Source: a virus
Reading direction: 5' to 3' (one strand)
Virus record (IMG/VR): IMGVR_UViG_3300025093_000012
Coordinates: 48,838 to 112,837 of that record
Length of the DNA: 64,000 nucleotides
The position numbers and the translations under genes were made by a program. The notes beneath the pieces are model-generated. The model saw only the letters and a list, made by a program, of their open reading frames with translations, had not been told where the DNA came from and made no database searches. Below, in pieces: positions 31,901-40,696 of this stretch. Within the stretch, counting starts at the first letter, position 1. Every line of letters starts with the position of its first letter.

Positions 31901-34900
31901 CTTCTCCTGTTACTGGATTAACATTTGTTTCATATCCATCTGGACAACATGCTATTGGATCTGCATTAGAACATTTAGTTATATTAAATACAAAACCATT
32001 ACATGGATCAAATTCTATACAATCTGGATCTAATGCTTGATAATCCTTTTTACAGAAATATACCAAATCATAGTTAGGATCATATACTGATTGACATCCT
32101 ACACCTGCTACAGGATTGTCTATCCATCCTGGACAGTCCTCCATCTCAGGAAACTGAGATAATAAAACAGATGGTAAATATTTATTAAACCACTGTTTCA
32201 TTCCTGCATTAGCAATGTTTTCTAAACCTCTACCACTATATGTAAATATCTTACCTTGTGCTTGTGATATATAATATAATCCTGAAGGTGTATTAATCAC
32301 ACTTCTTGCACTTTCACATGATCCATACTCATGTGCTTCATCTGCATTTACAACATTCTGCATTGGTTGACTAAATAGTCCTCCGTCACCAATAGTAAGT
32401 TTAGTTCCTAAATCTGTTTGCAGTTGATCCACGCCTTGGAACAATGCTGGTGCTAAGTTAGGAAATGTAACAAGTGCACCACTCTTAGAAATAGGTTTAA
32501 TTACATTTACTCTATTCTTAAAGTCTTTGTAATTAAATGGTAAGAACACTCTCCAAAAATCTTTTTTAGCTTCTTTCTGAGCCTGAAGAGAGTATATTAA
32601 TCTTTTAGGGAAATGTGTAAAGCACTTCTCTGCAGTAATAGGATCATAATCTCTATCCTGAATCTGTCCAAAAGATATAAGTTGAGTATTAAATCTACTC
32701 TTACTTAATGAAAAGTCATACTTATAGAAGTTATCCTTTCTAATTATTTTAGAATGGAACATTGCTTCTACATCTGTATACTCAGAAAAGTCATAGTGTC
32801 TTTTCTCATCAGTATCTTCATAGTCTCTTAGACCTATGTTTAGTGTAGACTCAACAAAGAAATCCTGTATACCATTACAATGAGTATACATATATCCATT
32901 CTTAATATGAAATATAGATCTACCACCTCTATCTTGTGTTATACCATCATTAGCATTATTAGGATTACCTATAGCATTCGGTCCTGCAGCAGTTGATCCA
33001 CCACCAATACCACTACCATCACCCGCATTATCACCAGCACCAGCAACTCCATCATTAGCTAAATCATTGTTAGGTCTATCTAAAAAGTGTAAAGAGTTAG
33101 GACTTATAGCATTTAAACCAGCATTACCTTGGTCAAGAAAACCAAGAGTAGTTATATACCTTACTAATTCAGAAAGATCATATTTAGCTGTATTCATCCA
33201 ATATATAGGACGTGGAACATTAGATCTTAATCTATAGTCATATGCAAACATATCTGGTTGTCCATCTAAGAAGTCCCAGAAGAAAGGCATAATAACCTTT
33301 TCAGTATATCTATTTATATATGAATCCCCACCATAAATAATTTGAGTTTGAAACTCAGCTTCTGCTAAACTTGTATCTTCTAAATCATATTTGTACTCTC
33401 CTCTACTGTCTTTTTCTACATTCTCTTGTGTAAAGTAATGTATACATCCTGATGGTATTTGTTTAATTTGATCTAACTGACCGTATTGATTTCTAAATGC
33501 TACCTTAAGAGAAGTGTAGTGTGCAGCAATAGGACGTATTTGCCATTGTGAAGGATTCCACCACCCACCAATAGTTTGATCTGCATTTATTATACCACCA
33601 ATAATAAATCTAGAATTATCCTGTGCAGGTGTTGGTGTTACAAATCCTGCTGCTCCTGGAGGTGCTATTGCTGAAATAGCAACAGTGCTTGGTCTTTGTA
33701 AATTATTGATTCTAATATTAGCTGTTAAGTTTTGTATTGTTGAACCAATATATCTTCCTTTATCAACTAACATTCTGCTTACTTGGCCTGAAGCAGGAGC
33801 ATTTGTGTTTATGTAAAATCCATGACCACTATATTTCCAAGCATAATCTTGTAAGCTAACAAGCTCATATATAGCATCTATAATAACTTGACCGCCTTCT
33901 GCAGTCAATTGCATAAAGTTAAATATACCAAATAATACTTGAACTAATCCAGGAGCTTCTGTAAATCTTTCACCTTCATAAGATTCTTCATTCAGTCTAC
34001 CTATATAACCTCTACGTAATGCAGTTGTTTTTGATGAATCCTGAGCTATTTTTGCATTATCGTATACTACATCTTTTGCAACTTTTGGTGCACCAATAAT
34101 TGTTGCACCTGTAAGTGCTGAATTTAAACCAAGGTTTGGTCCTAAAAATGGAGTGTTTTGTCCAGCTTCATTTGCATTAAGTTGAGTATCAGGATTTAAT
34201 AATGCTAAACCTTGACCAGCAGAAGCAGGAGCACCAGCACGTGCACCACTTTGACTGGTATTAATATTACCAGAAGCTGTAATACCACCTGGAATTGTAC
34301 CAGATGATCCTGAAGTATTACCAAATGAACTACCACCATCTCTTGCATTTTGTTGGAAACCCATGCTATAACCTTGCGGTCTTCCAGTTCTTTGAGTTCT
34401 TTTACCACGCATCTGACCAATAGCATATCCTATACCTACTATGATACCTACCCACATTGCTAAGTTTCTAAGAAGCTTATGTTGTGGATGATTTTCTGAA
34501 GGTCTAAATCTACCTATAGATGAACCTGTAGTTAAACCATAGGTCTTAATCTCAAATGGAGATAAGAATGGTCTATTAAATGATGTATCAGGACCATGAA
34601 ATGTAAATATATTAGCTGCAGTATTAGCAGCAGGGTATGAGTTTGTATTTTGTGGATTTTGATAGTTAAAACTAAAACCTGGATCTCCTGCTAAATATGG
34701 ATCTCCTTGAGCACTATTAAAAGGATAGTTAGCAATGTAACCTACTGTTGCAGTATTATCCTGCTGTCCTTGAGCGTTCTGAGGAATAGTATATTGTCTC
34801 ATATTCCTAGATATACCCTTAGCAATAATAGACTTATTACCTTCTCTAGACCCTACAAGTATTTCATATCCAACAATACCTGGTATAACTGGTCCTGTTG

Positions 34901-36632
34901 GTGTTCCATCATCTGGTGCACACACTTGACCAAAACTTGCACTATATCTTGGTACTTTTATATTTTCAAACTTTACACCAAGAACATTAATTGAGTGACC
35001 ATTATTAGAAGATCTATCTAATATTCCACCAGGACCTGATCCTGAAAATGTTTCATCAGGAAACTTATGGTGTCTAATTGGTTGATTACATAAATCATAT
35101 CTTTCATCACCATCTACTGAATTATATCTTACAGGATCATTAGGGTATCTTTCTGTTGACTCCCAATAAGCCATATGACCTTCAGCAATTACAGTACCGC
35201 AGTCATCTGTAACATTTCCTTCAGTTAGTGATCCTGGATTATTCCAAAATTGATTTGGTTGATTTAATGCAGTATTATATACTTCAAAAGCTCTATCTAT
35301 AACTGTATTATCACATAGACCATTAAGTGAAGCTTGTGCACCTAAATTATTTATATCACCAGCAAGTTCATCTAATTCATATATTGTAGAACCATTTGGT
35401 GCTGTCCAGTTAGTAGGTGGTCTACCAGGTATATGATATGATCTAGACTTCTCACCTGTTTCATAAACAAACCTAATAAAGAAAGCATATACCTCATCCC
35501 TCATGAATGTAGGCTTATTACCTCCTTTCTTGTAGTAATCTGAATCAAATTGAGTTACTGTCCAGTGAGTATGTATTTGATTAGCTATTGGCTGATAGTT
35601 AAAGTCATATCTTTCAGTTGGCCCTTGTCTAATTAAATAATCATTAACTACATACATTTTCTCAGACTTCTCAAAGGCTGGTGTAGTTAATGGTAATGTA
35701 TTTAATGGAACAGTTTTTAATGCTTGATTTATGTAATCAATACTAATAGTACTTTGTTCTGTACTATATATACCCATTTCTTTAGCTTGTATCTCACCTT
35801 GATTATGACTTAGGATAACAAGCTTAAAGTATTCAAATCCTTTATCTAGATTTGTTATTTCTATTTCTAATCCTGATTTTAAATCTTCATGATCAAATAA
35901 AGGCTGTATATTTGATATACCATAAAAATCTCCTACTACTTGATCATTAATAGTGTATGCAATAAATGCTTGGTATGATCCATTTCTTAATTGTCCTCCA
36001 TCAGTAGATTTACTAAGTTTGATGCAAGGTATATCTACTAATGGTGCTAATCTTAATTTCTCACAATCAAGACATATTGTATCTTCTTTTATAACACAGT
36101 CCTCACCTTCTTCAGAAACTACTTCTTGAATATATGGTACATTGTCTATATTTAAAGTTCTTGATGGATTCTTACCGTCATCCCAATACACCTGCCAACT
36201 GCAATCAAAATTTTCTTTAGCAGCCCCAGTGATTAAATGTTGAGTATCAAAATTTAAACAAGGTGTGCTATCAAGAGCTAAACAATCATAACAAGTAAAG
36301 TCATTTACAATAGTTTCATATTTACATTCACTATCATCCCACAACCCTATTTCACTAATTGTATTATTTGTAGAATACAAAACCCACTTATCACCATAAA
36401 GATGTATTGTTCCTATAATAGTATATGGTGCACTGCTACATAACTTATTCCCAGGTTCATTACCTAATGTACCTACATCACCATCCTTAGAATTGTTAAT
36501 AGCATTGATAGCATGGGTCCAGTTTTCTTTACCCACTAAAGAAGTATTTAAATCTTTAGTCATCCCTTTAATAGGAATGTTAGTATCTATCCCACTTGTA
36601 TTTGTTTGTTTTGGAGTCTGCTGCTTGGCCAT
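28965..36632 (-). CDS. Tail-tip (muzzle/P22 gp10-like) protein with inserted vWA domain, 2555 aa
   Basis: The N-terminus (GIDTNIPIKGMTKDLNTS, then GTLGNEPGNKLCS and GDKWVLYSTNN) has the look of the beta-propeller hub proteins of short-tailed phages, which form the distal tail tube. A hydrophobic stretch (about 717-740, MWVGIIVGIGYAIGQ) sits in a Gly/Ser-rich insert. A conserved-looking core includes AWISFHDWHPDLTIPS (about 1935) and resumes at GGIWKHNDRCD (about 2347), running to the Arg-rich C-terminus (QRKKFRHYWNAVVLRKR). Between them lies an insert with a Cys-rich piece, a von Willebrand factor A domain whose MIDAS is DRSGS (2017-2021), and another Cys-rich piece. A separate beta-rich, Cys-bounded insert (about 1510-1900) contains WHYITDNGSNTWW and may be carbohydrate-binding. 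It is followed at once by the murein-targeting giant gene. Role by position: tail tip and gate, with inserts probably binding the host surface. Confidence 0.8.
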   Translation of the reverse strand: MAKQQTPKQTNTSGIDTNIPIKGMTKDLNTSLVGKENWTHAINAINNSKDGDVGTLGNEPGNKLCSSAPYTIIGTIHLYGDKWVLYSTNNTISEIGLWDDSECKYETIVNDFTCYDCLALDSTPCLNFDTQHLITGAAKENFDCSWQVYWDDGKNPSRTLNIDNVPYIQEVVSEEGEDCVIKEDTICLDCEKLRLAPLVDIPCIKLSKSTDGGQLRNGSYQAFIAYTINDQVVGDFYGISNIQPLFDHEDLKSGLEIEITNLDKGFEYFKLVILSHNQGEIQAKEMGIYSTEQSTISIDYINQALKTVPLNTLPLTTPAFEKSEKMYVVNDYLIRQGPTERYDFNYQPIANQIHTHWTVTQFDSDYYKKGGNKPTFMRDEVYAFFIRFVYETGEKSRSYHIPGRPPTNWTAPNGSTIYELDELAGDINNLGAQASLNGLCDNTVIDRAFEVYNTALNQPNQFWNNPGSLTEGNVTDDCGTVIAEGHMAYWESTERYPNDPVRYNSVDGDERYDLCNQPIRHHKFPDETFSGSGPGGILDRSSNNGHSINVLGVKFENIKVPRYSASFGQVCAPDDGTPTGPVIPGIVGYEILVGSREGNKSIIAKGISRNMRQYTIPQNAQGQQDNTATVGYIANYPFNSAQGDPYLAGDPGFSFNYQNPQNTNSYPAANTAANIFTFHGPDTSFNRPFLSPFEIKTYGLTTGSSIGRFRPSENHPQHKLLRNLAMWVGIIVGIGYAIGQMRGKRTQRTGRPQGYSMGFQQNARDGGSSFGNTSGSSGTIPGGITASGNINTSQSGARAGAPASAGQGLALLNPDTQLNANEAGQNTPFLGPNLGLNSALTGATIIGAPKVAKDVVYDNAKIAQDSSKTTALRRGYIGRLNEESYEGERFTEAPGLVQVLFGIFNFMQLTAEGGQVIIDAIYELVSLQDYAWKYSGHGFYINTNAPASGQVSRMLVDKGRYIGSTIQNLTANIRINNLQRPSTVAISAIAPPGAAGFVTPTPAQDNSRFIIGGIINADQTIGGWWNPSQWQIRPIAAHYTSLKVAFRNQYGQLDQIKQIPSGCIHYFTQENVEKDSRGEYKYDLEDTSLAEAEFQTQIIYGGDSYINRYTEKVIMPFFWDFLDGQPDMFAYDYRLRSNVPRPIYWMNTAKYDLSELVRYITTLGFLDQGNAGLNAISPNSLHFLDRPNNDLANDGVAGAGDNAGDGSGIGGGSTAAGPNAIGNPNNANDGITQDRGGRSIFHIKNGYMYTHCNGIQDFFVESTLNIGLRDYEDTDEKRHYDFSEYTDVEAMFHSKIIRKDNFYKYDFSLSKSRFNTQLISFGQIQDRDYDPITAEKCFTHFPKRLIYSLQAQKEAKKDFWRVFLPFNYKDFKNRVNVIKPISKSGALVTFPNLAPALFQGVDQLQTDLGTKLTIGDGGLFSQPMQNVVNADEAHEYGSCESARSVINTPSGLYYISQAQGKIFTYSGRGLENIANAGMKQWFNKYLPSVLLSQFPEMEDCPGWIDNPVAGVGCQSVYDPNYDLVYFCKKDYQALDPDCIEFDPCNGFVFNITKCSNADPIACCPDGYETNVNPVTGEVLCKGEYELEPILTSTTTYEYGAAIGVGTSAGLASYGNSRYGRDWPIVIDDVAIDGMPSNQADPNTWHYITDNGSNTWWRNTPANNTNGIVNALMRGSGNEPNNFAVAEFQVNVPVPKTVHILLAADNGFLFEENIGGVWSTVVQPNDNTLFGVGLAGIWSGQTGAGGNFAWLAGDAANASQYSKAWIYRYELQQGCTRFRMTGLNQQGTPGALAAAVIDVDNWLDIQSATSWASLPKLWSSDVNDFLRENGTTGFRCDEGYTEYTDGTDGGTEDCPVCRRDTTTYDCECPPDSNGFVPTVTGLCPDANDTIGTSTCIYTEVIPGEFIDNTIPISIDDEQYFKDVSWTVSYDPKAKAWISFHDWHPDLTIPSLNHFFTTKNIELDEIPSCPPGFTYDPVTNECCQQGTTEVPGNVIVDEELPVPVSDQAECLVDIVISVDRSGSTSSFFNSFQQFVDEFVAEFAPEMNSGNAQIGLNQWGTSYSNVTPDMSGNYNTNSISMSHYTGSTNWGTDAMTSSTQGTDFYEAFDNGQQQLSDVTNSTLGDRTANPLYRRIHIQLADGAAGDNPNAAGAAYYSQFQGSSFPTDLPNVVFGLPNIDAFNQGIAEINSESWGIFCHPTNTAPAAQFDIITNNNTNFQRLDLTPLEITPFSAELADNICATITCTCPEGYERISIDSPYEILTDPLDCNEQLGDRKNGICRKIECDCDIENSLPDSYVPGSLQQLGTCPDDIPNGIAEYYNEDTGIGNPAFVNPDPTMCQFDYLCCIPSINERGGIWKHNDRCDLYTNYYTEDYPWEVELIESVGQTVNTVRSIEYQLESYIYRGNLDNDCGDRFHDLDYNFDEAILHNTEQVSGLLALNLSPKNNAPLITQYPQITPNDIQILYSKEEQKYRFNQFWDVTNNRGEFDPNVSEPIFITQLNGYIRDLNLANIDLNKPFFQRKKFRHYWNAVVLRKRVSGNRKMILKLNNSKINVSFR

Positions 36633-36645
36633 TGCTATTTATTTT

Positions 36646-37578
36646 TTATCCTAGTGTAGGATGACTCTTAAACATATTGTAATAATTATGGTACTGTGCT
36701 TTTCTATTAACCTCCCAGATCTTTCTCATTTCTTCAAAGTCAGGAGTATTAATAAATCCTAATGCATTATTTCTTGATGCTCTTAACTTCTGCTGTATCA
36801 AACCTAACTGTTGTCCAACATTTTCACCAGCAAAAACCATATTCTCCAAGATTCTTTCTTTCAATGCATATTCATAATACTCATTACAATAAGGATGATC
36901 TAATACTAATAAATTACCATCACCATCTTCCATAGCACCTTGGTAGCTTATATATACATTACCTGTTTCAAAATTTGTAAGAATATAGTTATCCTTAATT
37001 TCTGCAACGTATCTTGATTGAATATTAACATTTGGACAATCACACTGCACTTTATTAGTTGTACTAAATCTTAAAGGGTGATAGTCTGAATAATGTCTAT
37101 ATTGACCAGCACCCACAAACTGAACAACAATATGTTCATTATATGTTGTAACATCTTTTGATCTACCTCTACCTGATGAAACAGTTGTAGTTTTAGGGCA
37201 TGTTTGTACTACACAAACATCTTTACAATCCGTTGGTGTTACACATTGTGCAGGATCTCCTGGATCTGGAACATACTTAGTATATGTTGTATCAACAGTA
37301 GTACCTGCAGGCATTGTATTATTTACTGAATATGAATTACAACAAAAAGCATAATTTAAATATGCAAAATCAGTAGGTAATTTTGCCTTACCATGTTCAA
37401 TATTTACTACAGTTTCTTTTGTTCTATGTATACGTAAACCTAAATCATAATTAACCCTAGTTGCAACCTTAATAAGTTGCTGTGGTTCAATCATGCCCTC
37501 TAACGCATAAGTTGAAAAATCAATAGAAACATCTTCTAGTAACTGATCAAAGGTTCTATATTTATGTGATACAGCCAT
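36646..37578 (-). CDS. Tail ring/adaptor-like structural protein, 310 aa
   Basis: The N-terminal 80 residues (HKYRTFDQLLEDVSIDFS, IEPQQLIKVATRVNYDLG, LPTDFAYLNYAFCC) and the C-terminal 80 (LVLDHPYCNEYYEYALKERI) form a pattern I associate with conserved tail proteins next to the muzzle gene in crAss-like phages. A Cys-rich loop (about 110-140, CVTPTDCKDVCVVQTCPK) and a CDCPN site (about 180) interrupt it. No enzyme motif is present. It is encoded 13 nt before the tail-tip gene and overlaps the upstream gene by one base (TAATG), so the three are translated together. Two ring proteins precede the muzzle protein in the crAss001 virion, and this is the best candidate for one of them, by position and size only. 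Confidence 0.75.
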   Translation of the reverse strand: MAVSHKYRTFDQLLEDVSIDFSTYALEGMIEPQQLIKVATRVNYDLGLRIHRTKETVVNIEHGKAKLPTDFAYLNYAFCCNSYSVNNTMPAGTTVDTTYTKYVPDPGDPAQCVTPTDCKDVCVVQTCPKTTTVSSGRGRSKDVTTYNEHIVVQFVGAGQYRHYSDYHPLRFSTTNKVQCDCPNVNIQSRYVAEIKDNYILTNFETGNVYISYQGAMEDGDGNLLVLDHPYCNEYYEYALKERILENMVFAGENVGQQLGLIQQKLRASRNNALGFINTPDFEEMRKIWEVNRKAQYHNYYNMFKSHPTLG

Positions 37579-38249
37579 TATCTATTAATATTTATTTTAT
37601 TATCAGAATCTTCTGAAGGAACCTTCATTGTATTCAGTAATTGATTTAATACTTGGGTTTCAATCTCAGCAAATAAAAACTCTGGAATAAAAATCTGTTG
37701 TTTATATCTAGGAATGCAATCATCATCAACATCACATGTAAACCCAGATATATCTCCTTCAAATACACCTTCTAATTTTATTGCATCCCACTCCACATTT
37801 GGTAAGTATAAATATCCATTTAAAAACCAATAGTATTTATTTTTATTATATCTAAATGAAGTAGTCTTTGTCATAGATGTATATGTACCAGGACTAGTTG
37901 GCTGTACTTCAATAGATGTATCTATAGAACTTACTGTACGAATTAGTGGTCCCCAATAACCTTCCATAAATGTTGGAAGTTTATCTTTTGTTCTTTTGAT
38001 TGTACAACCACTCTGTATACCACTACAATGAGCTTCTACCTTATCAACCTCTATTAATTCCAAATAGGGAAGAGATTGCCATACACTATTAAACTTCATA
38101 AGTTTATTAGCGTGATCTTGTCTTCTCATGAAGAGCTGTGCATTTTTTAATATAAGGCTATAGATGTATCTATCAGTCATAAATGCATCCTGCACTTCTG
38201 CTTTGATAGATTGTCTTACCCTAGAAACTACTTCTCCTATTGTTGTCAT
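37578..38249 (-). CDS. Tail ring-like structural protein, 223 aa
   Basis: The protein starts with an alpha-helical region (IGEVVSRVRQSIKAEVQDAF, residues 3-23; DRYIYSLILKNAQLFMRRQD, 26-45). It then turns beta-rich with a small Cys cluster (residues 75-82) and a late CDVDDDC segment (about 175). The helical N-terminus followed by a beta domain resembles tail-stabilising adaptor proteins that ring the tail below the portal. No catalytic motif is seen. It overlaps the 310-aa gene at TAATG, and the preceding 178-aa gene ends 2 nt before its start. Assignment as a ring protein is by gene order. Confidence 0.65.
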   Translation of the reverse strand: MTTIGEVVSRVRQSIKAEVQDAFMTDRYIYSLILKNAQLFMRRQDHANKLMKFNSVWQSLPYLELIEVDKVEAHCSGIQSGCTIKRTKDKLPTFMEGYWGPLIRTVSSIDTSIEVQPTSPGTYTSMTKTTSFRYNKNKYYWFLNGYLYLPNVEWDAIKLEGVFEGDISGFTCDVDDDCIPRYKQQIFIPEFLFAEIETQVLNQLLNTMKVPSEDSDNKININR

Positions 38250-38251
38250 AA

Positions 38252-38788
38252 CTATATGTTTTTCTTATACATATCAGCCACTCTCTTTCTATTTTCCATT
38301 TTAAGATATTTAGTCCACTTTTTAGGGTATTCTTTAGCTACTGCTCTTTTAAACTGTCTAACAGCTTTAAACTGCCATAGCTCTCTATTTTTAAAACGGT
38401 ATTTAGTAGAGTAGTTAGTATAAAATATCTTTGCTACATTACCATCAGTCTCCCAGTTTTTATTCTGCAAAACCTTACCATATTGTTTAGATAGTGCATA
38501 ATCTGTATTCACACTCTTTGCAGCAGGGCAAGTACCTATAAAGATATACCCCAGTGAATCAGGTAGTTCTACACCATCTCTATTTTCTATTACTTCCCTC
38601 CATATTCTTTCATTAAACAGCATAATTATATTTTTTAATTTTGCATTGTCTATTTCAGAATACATTGGGTTTCTTTCTTTAAATTCATTTATTAACTCCG
38701 CATTAAGAAGGCCTAAGACTTTCTCTCTATATCTTGGGGCATTTAAATTGGGTTTTTTAAAATTGTTTATCATAGTAATAGCATACAT
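38252..38788 (-). CDS. HU-like small conserved phage protein, 178 aa
   Basis: Residues about 47-95 form two helices followed by a LPDSLGYIFIG strand-turn-strand, the layout of the HU/IHF fold where a V.L.GFGTF hairpin follows two helices. The C-terminal half is very basic (REL.QFKAVRQFKRAVAK, YPKKWTKYLKM), which fits DNA binding. It is short for an enzyme and has no membrane segment. Two starts are possible: the ATG used here, or an ATG five codons later (38773). The second is attractive because a TTTTTGTAAATTATAATG promoter-like element overlaps the first ATG. It lies between the metallophosphoesterase and ring-protein genes. HU-like proteins next to tail genes are usual in crAss-like phages. 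The role is inferred. Confidence 0.65.
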   Translation of the reverse strand: MYAITMINNFKKPNLNAPRYREKVLGLLNAELINEFKERNPMYSEIDNAKLKNIIMLFNERIWREVIENRDGVELPDSLGYIFIGTCPAAKSVNTDYALSKQYGKVLQNKNWETDGNVAKIFYTNYSTKYRFKNRELWQFKAVRQFKRAVAKEYPKKWTKYLKMENRKRVADMYKKNI

Positions 38789-38803
38789 TATAATTTACAA
38801 AAA
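38786..38803 (-). promoter_or_regulatory. Putative late promoter copy overlapping a start codon
   Basis: The coding strand reads TTTTTGTAAATTATAATG, related to the late element TTTTGTATATTATTAATG but one base shorter in its core. Its last three bases are the first possible ATG of the 178-aa gene. If it works as a promoter, translation would have to begin at the ATG at 38773. Confidence 0.35.
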
Positions 38804-38822
38804 AAAGGTCACTTATTCAAGT

Positions 38823-40004
38823 TTATTCAGGTGAATGTGTAAGTTCACATATCTCACCTTTGTTTGGAGAATGTAATGATAACACACCTGATCTTCTGGC
38901 TCCTACAAACTTATTGTGGTAATGATAGTAATCTGTCTTTGATAAACTTGGTAATATCTTTAACGTAAAACCAGTATTCTCATGCTGTGTTATATACTCT
39001 ATTTTTTTCTTATGGTGGTAGTGTCCAGTATATAGTGTTCTAAATAAAGTCTTACCCCATTCTCTTGGATATTCCATAGAGTATAGCATTAAAGAGTTTT
39101 TAGTATTTACATCTCCATGCTCAAACGCAAAGAAGTTATCTCCATATACAAACACCTTTCTTTCTAAATAAACTACGTCCCAAATAATTTTTGGATCATC
39201 AAAGCATTTAGATAACCCATGTGCTAAGTGAAATGAAGAAAGTCTATCATGATTACCAGGAATATATACAACCTGTAATTCATCACAAAATTGCTTGATA
39301 TAGTTAATACTCCATTGTATAGCATTAAAGGCTTGTACGTAAGCCTGTGTAGCTGTCATACAATTATCTAACGGTGTTCCACTTGTAGTAGTTCCAGACC
39401 AAGTATCCATATTTATTAGATCACCACCTATTACATAATAGATCTTTTCTAAATGATGTGAGCTTGAAGCTCTATTTACAAGATCAATTACAGTTTCTTC
39501 AAAATCTTTGTCAATAGTTTCATTACCCTCTTTACCAAAATGAATGTCCTGTAAAGACAAAACTCCAGCTGTTTTTATTTTACCTGGAGTTTGTAATCTT
39601 TTTGTTGGTTTAAATTTTGAAGGCTTAAAGTCTTTTAAAAGCTCTGCTACATTATCTATATCATTACCCTTTATCTTAGTAACCATTGCAGAAACCCTCC
39701 AATGGTCACCCATCTGCTTATTCCAATAACTAGATAACTTCCACTGTGTAGTATCTATATTTAATATTTCTATAATTTCTTCAGGAGATTTAGGTTCTGT
39801 TGAACTTACAGCTTCCATTTTAGCTTCTCCTTTTTCTAAGTCAAACTCATATGATGAAGATCCTGTTTCACATGCTTCTTGTGACTTGACATAATTTTTT
39901 AATTTCTCATAATCCTCAACTGTAATGTTTAATTTATCAGCACAATATTCAGGTGATTTTTTCCACTTAAATGATGCTTTAATTTTGTTTAAAAATGATT
40001 CCAT
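38823..40004 (-). CDS. Calcineurin-like metallophosphoesterase, 393 aa
   Basis: The C-terminal 270 residues hold the full set of metallophosphoesterase motifs in order: LQDIHFGK (DxH, about 150), GGDLIN (GD, about 193), GNHDR (GNHD, about 255), FEHGDV (about 298) and TGHYHH (GHxH, about 330). These residues bind two metal ions, so the protein should hydrolyse phosphoester bonds. Relatives include SbcD/Mre11-type nucleases and small phosphatases. The N-terminal 145 residues are an unrelated helical, charged domain that includes a WKLSSYWNKQMGDHW segment. No SbcC-like ATPase partner is in the window, so a stand-alone DNA end-processing or phosphatase role is possible. It lies inside the tail gene block, preceded by a promoter-like element and a stable hairpin. 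The fold is secure; the substrate is unknown. Confidence 0.88.
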   Translation of the reverse strand: MESFLNKIKASFKWKKSPEYCADKLNITVEDYEKLKNYVKSQEACETGSSSYEFDLEKGEAKMEAVSSTEPKSPEEIIEILNIDTTQWKLSSYWNKQMGDHWRVSAMVTKIKGNDIDNVAELLKDFKPSKFKPTKRLQTPGKIKTAGVLSLQDIHFGKEGNETIDKDFEETVIDLVNRASSSHHLEKIYYVIGGDLINMDTWSGTTTSGTPLDNCMTATQAYVQAFNAIQWSINYIKQFCDELQVVYIPGNHDRLSSFHLAHGLSKCFDDPKIIWDVVYLERKVFVYGDNFFAFEHGDVNTKNSLMLYSMEYPREWGKTLFRTLYTGHYHHKKKIEYITQHENTGFTLKILPSLSKTDYYHYHNKFVGARRSGVLSLHSPNKGEICELTHSPE

Positions 40005-40030
40005 GTGATCTATTAATTATTAATTAAATT

Positions 40031-40049
40031 GGTTGCAAGATACAAAAAA
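40031..40049 (-). promoter_or_regulatory. Putative promoter before the metallophosphoesterase gene
   Basis: The coding strand reads TTTTTTTGTATCTTGCAACC, 27 nt before the ATG. TTTTGTAT matches the first half of the late element, and TATCTTGC is two bases from the Bacteroidota TAnnTTTG. It lies just after a strong hairpin, as expected where one transcript ends and another starts. Confidence 0.35.
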
Positions 40050-40064
40050 ATGCTGTATAAAGAC

Positions 40065-40092
40065 GGAAACCCCAGATTTCTCTAGGGCTTCC
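40065..40092 (-). terminator. Perfect 12-bp hairpin with GAAA loop, likely terminator
   Basis: On the coding strand a 12-nt arm, GGAAGCCCTAGA, a GAAA tetraloop and its complement (TCTGGGGTTTCC, two G-T wobbles) form an uninterrupted stem. It lies 43 nt after the 180-aa gene and before the metallophosphoesterase gene. The T-run follows only after about 15 nt, so it is not a textbook intrinsic terminator. It could instead stabilise the 3' end of the upstream mRNA. Confidence 0.5.
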
Positions 40093-40135
40093 AAACAATT
40101 GCAGAGTTAAAACCAACAAACTATCTCTACTTTTG

Positions 40136-40678
40136 TTATGCTTTTGTTGTTATATAAACTTCCACTGAATCACAATCAACACCACTTACAGCAGCTTGAA
40201 CTTTAAATTTATATGCTGTATTTGGTGTTAAAGATCCAACAGTATATGTTGTTGTAAAAGGAGTCACTGCTTCAACTAATGAATAAGCTCCAGCTGCTTC
40301 TGCTTTATATACTTTTATACCACTAGTTCCTGTAGGAATGCCTGTCCAAAATAATTCAACTGACGTAGATGTAACAGTACCTGAAAATAAATGTGATATT
40401 GCTCCTTCAACACATGCAGGGGTAGCAATAAATAATGCCATTCTTTGTAGAATTAAATCTAACCTATCCCCTTTATTTACACAAAATGTATTACCACTAC
40501 CATTAGATATACAAAATGTATCTTGACACCATTGTACACATTCTGCACATTGAATATCTTCACACACCTCTGTACTTGCATCTCTTTTACAATCTGTATA
40601 ACTACAAGGAGTAGTTAACCCATGATCTTCACAAGCACAGGGTGATGATTTAGTATATCCACATTTATTACAAGCCAT
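40136..40678 (-). CDS. Cys-rich virion protein with C-terminal fibronectin type III domain, 180 aa
   Basis: The first 70 residues are packed with Cys (CNKCGY, CACEDH, CSYTDCK, CEDIQCAEC), giving at least ten Cys that could bind metal or form disulfides. Residues about 95-178 form a fibronectin type III-like beta-sandwich (STSVELFWTGIPTGTSGIKV, LTPNTAYKFKVQA). FnIII domains are common on phage head and tail appendages, where they bind surface sugars or proteins. It starts 18 nt after the 1186-aa fibre-like gene, and a strong hairpin follows it, so it ends an appendage operon. A head- or neck-fibre accessory role is likely. The N-terminal Cys module may anchor it to the neighbouring Cys-rich proteins. 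Confidence 0.75.
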   Translation of the reverse strand: MACNKCGYTKSSPCACEDHGLTTPCSYTDCKRDASTEVCEDIQCAECVQWCQDTFCISNGSGNTFCVNKGDRLDLILQRMALFIATPACVEGAISHLFSGTVTSTSVELFWTGIPTGTSGIKVYKAEAAGAYSLVEAVTPFTTTYTVGSLTPNTAYKFKVQAAVSGVDCDSVEVYITTKA

Positions 40679-40696
40679 AATTTTTATTTTTAATCA

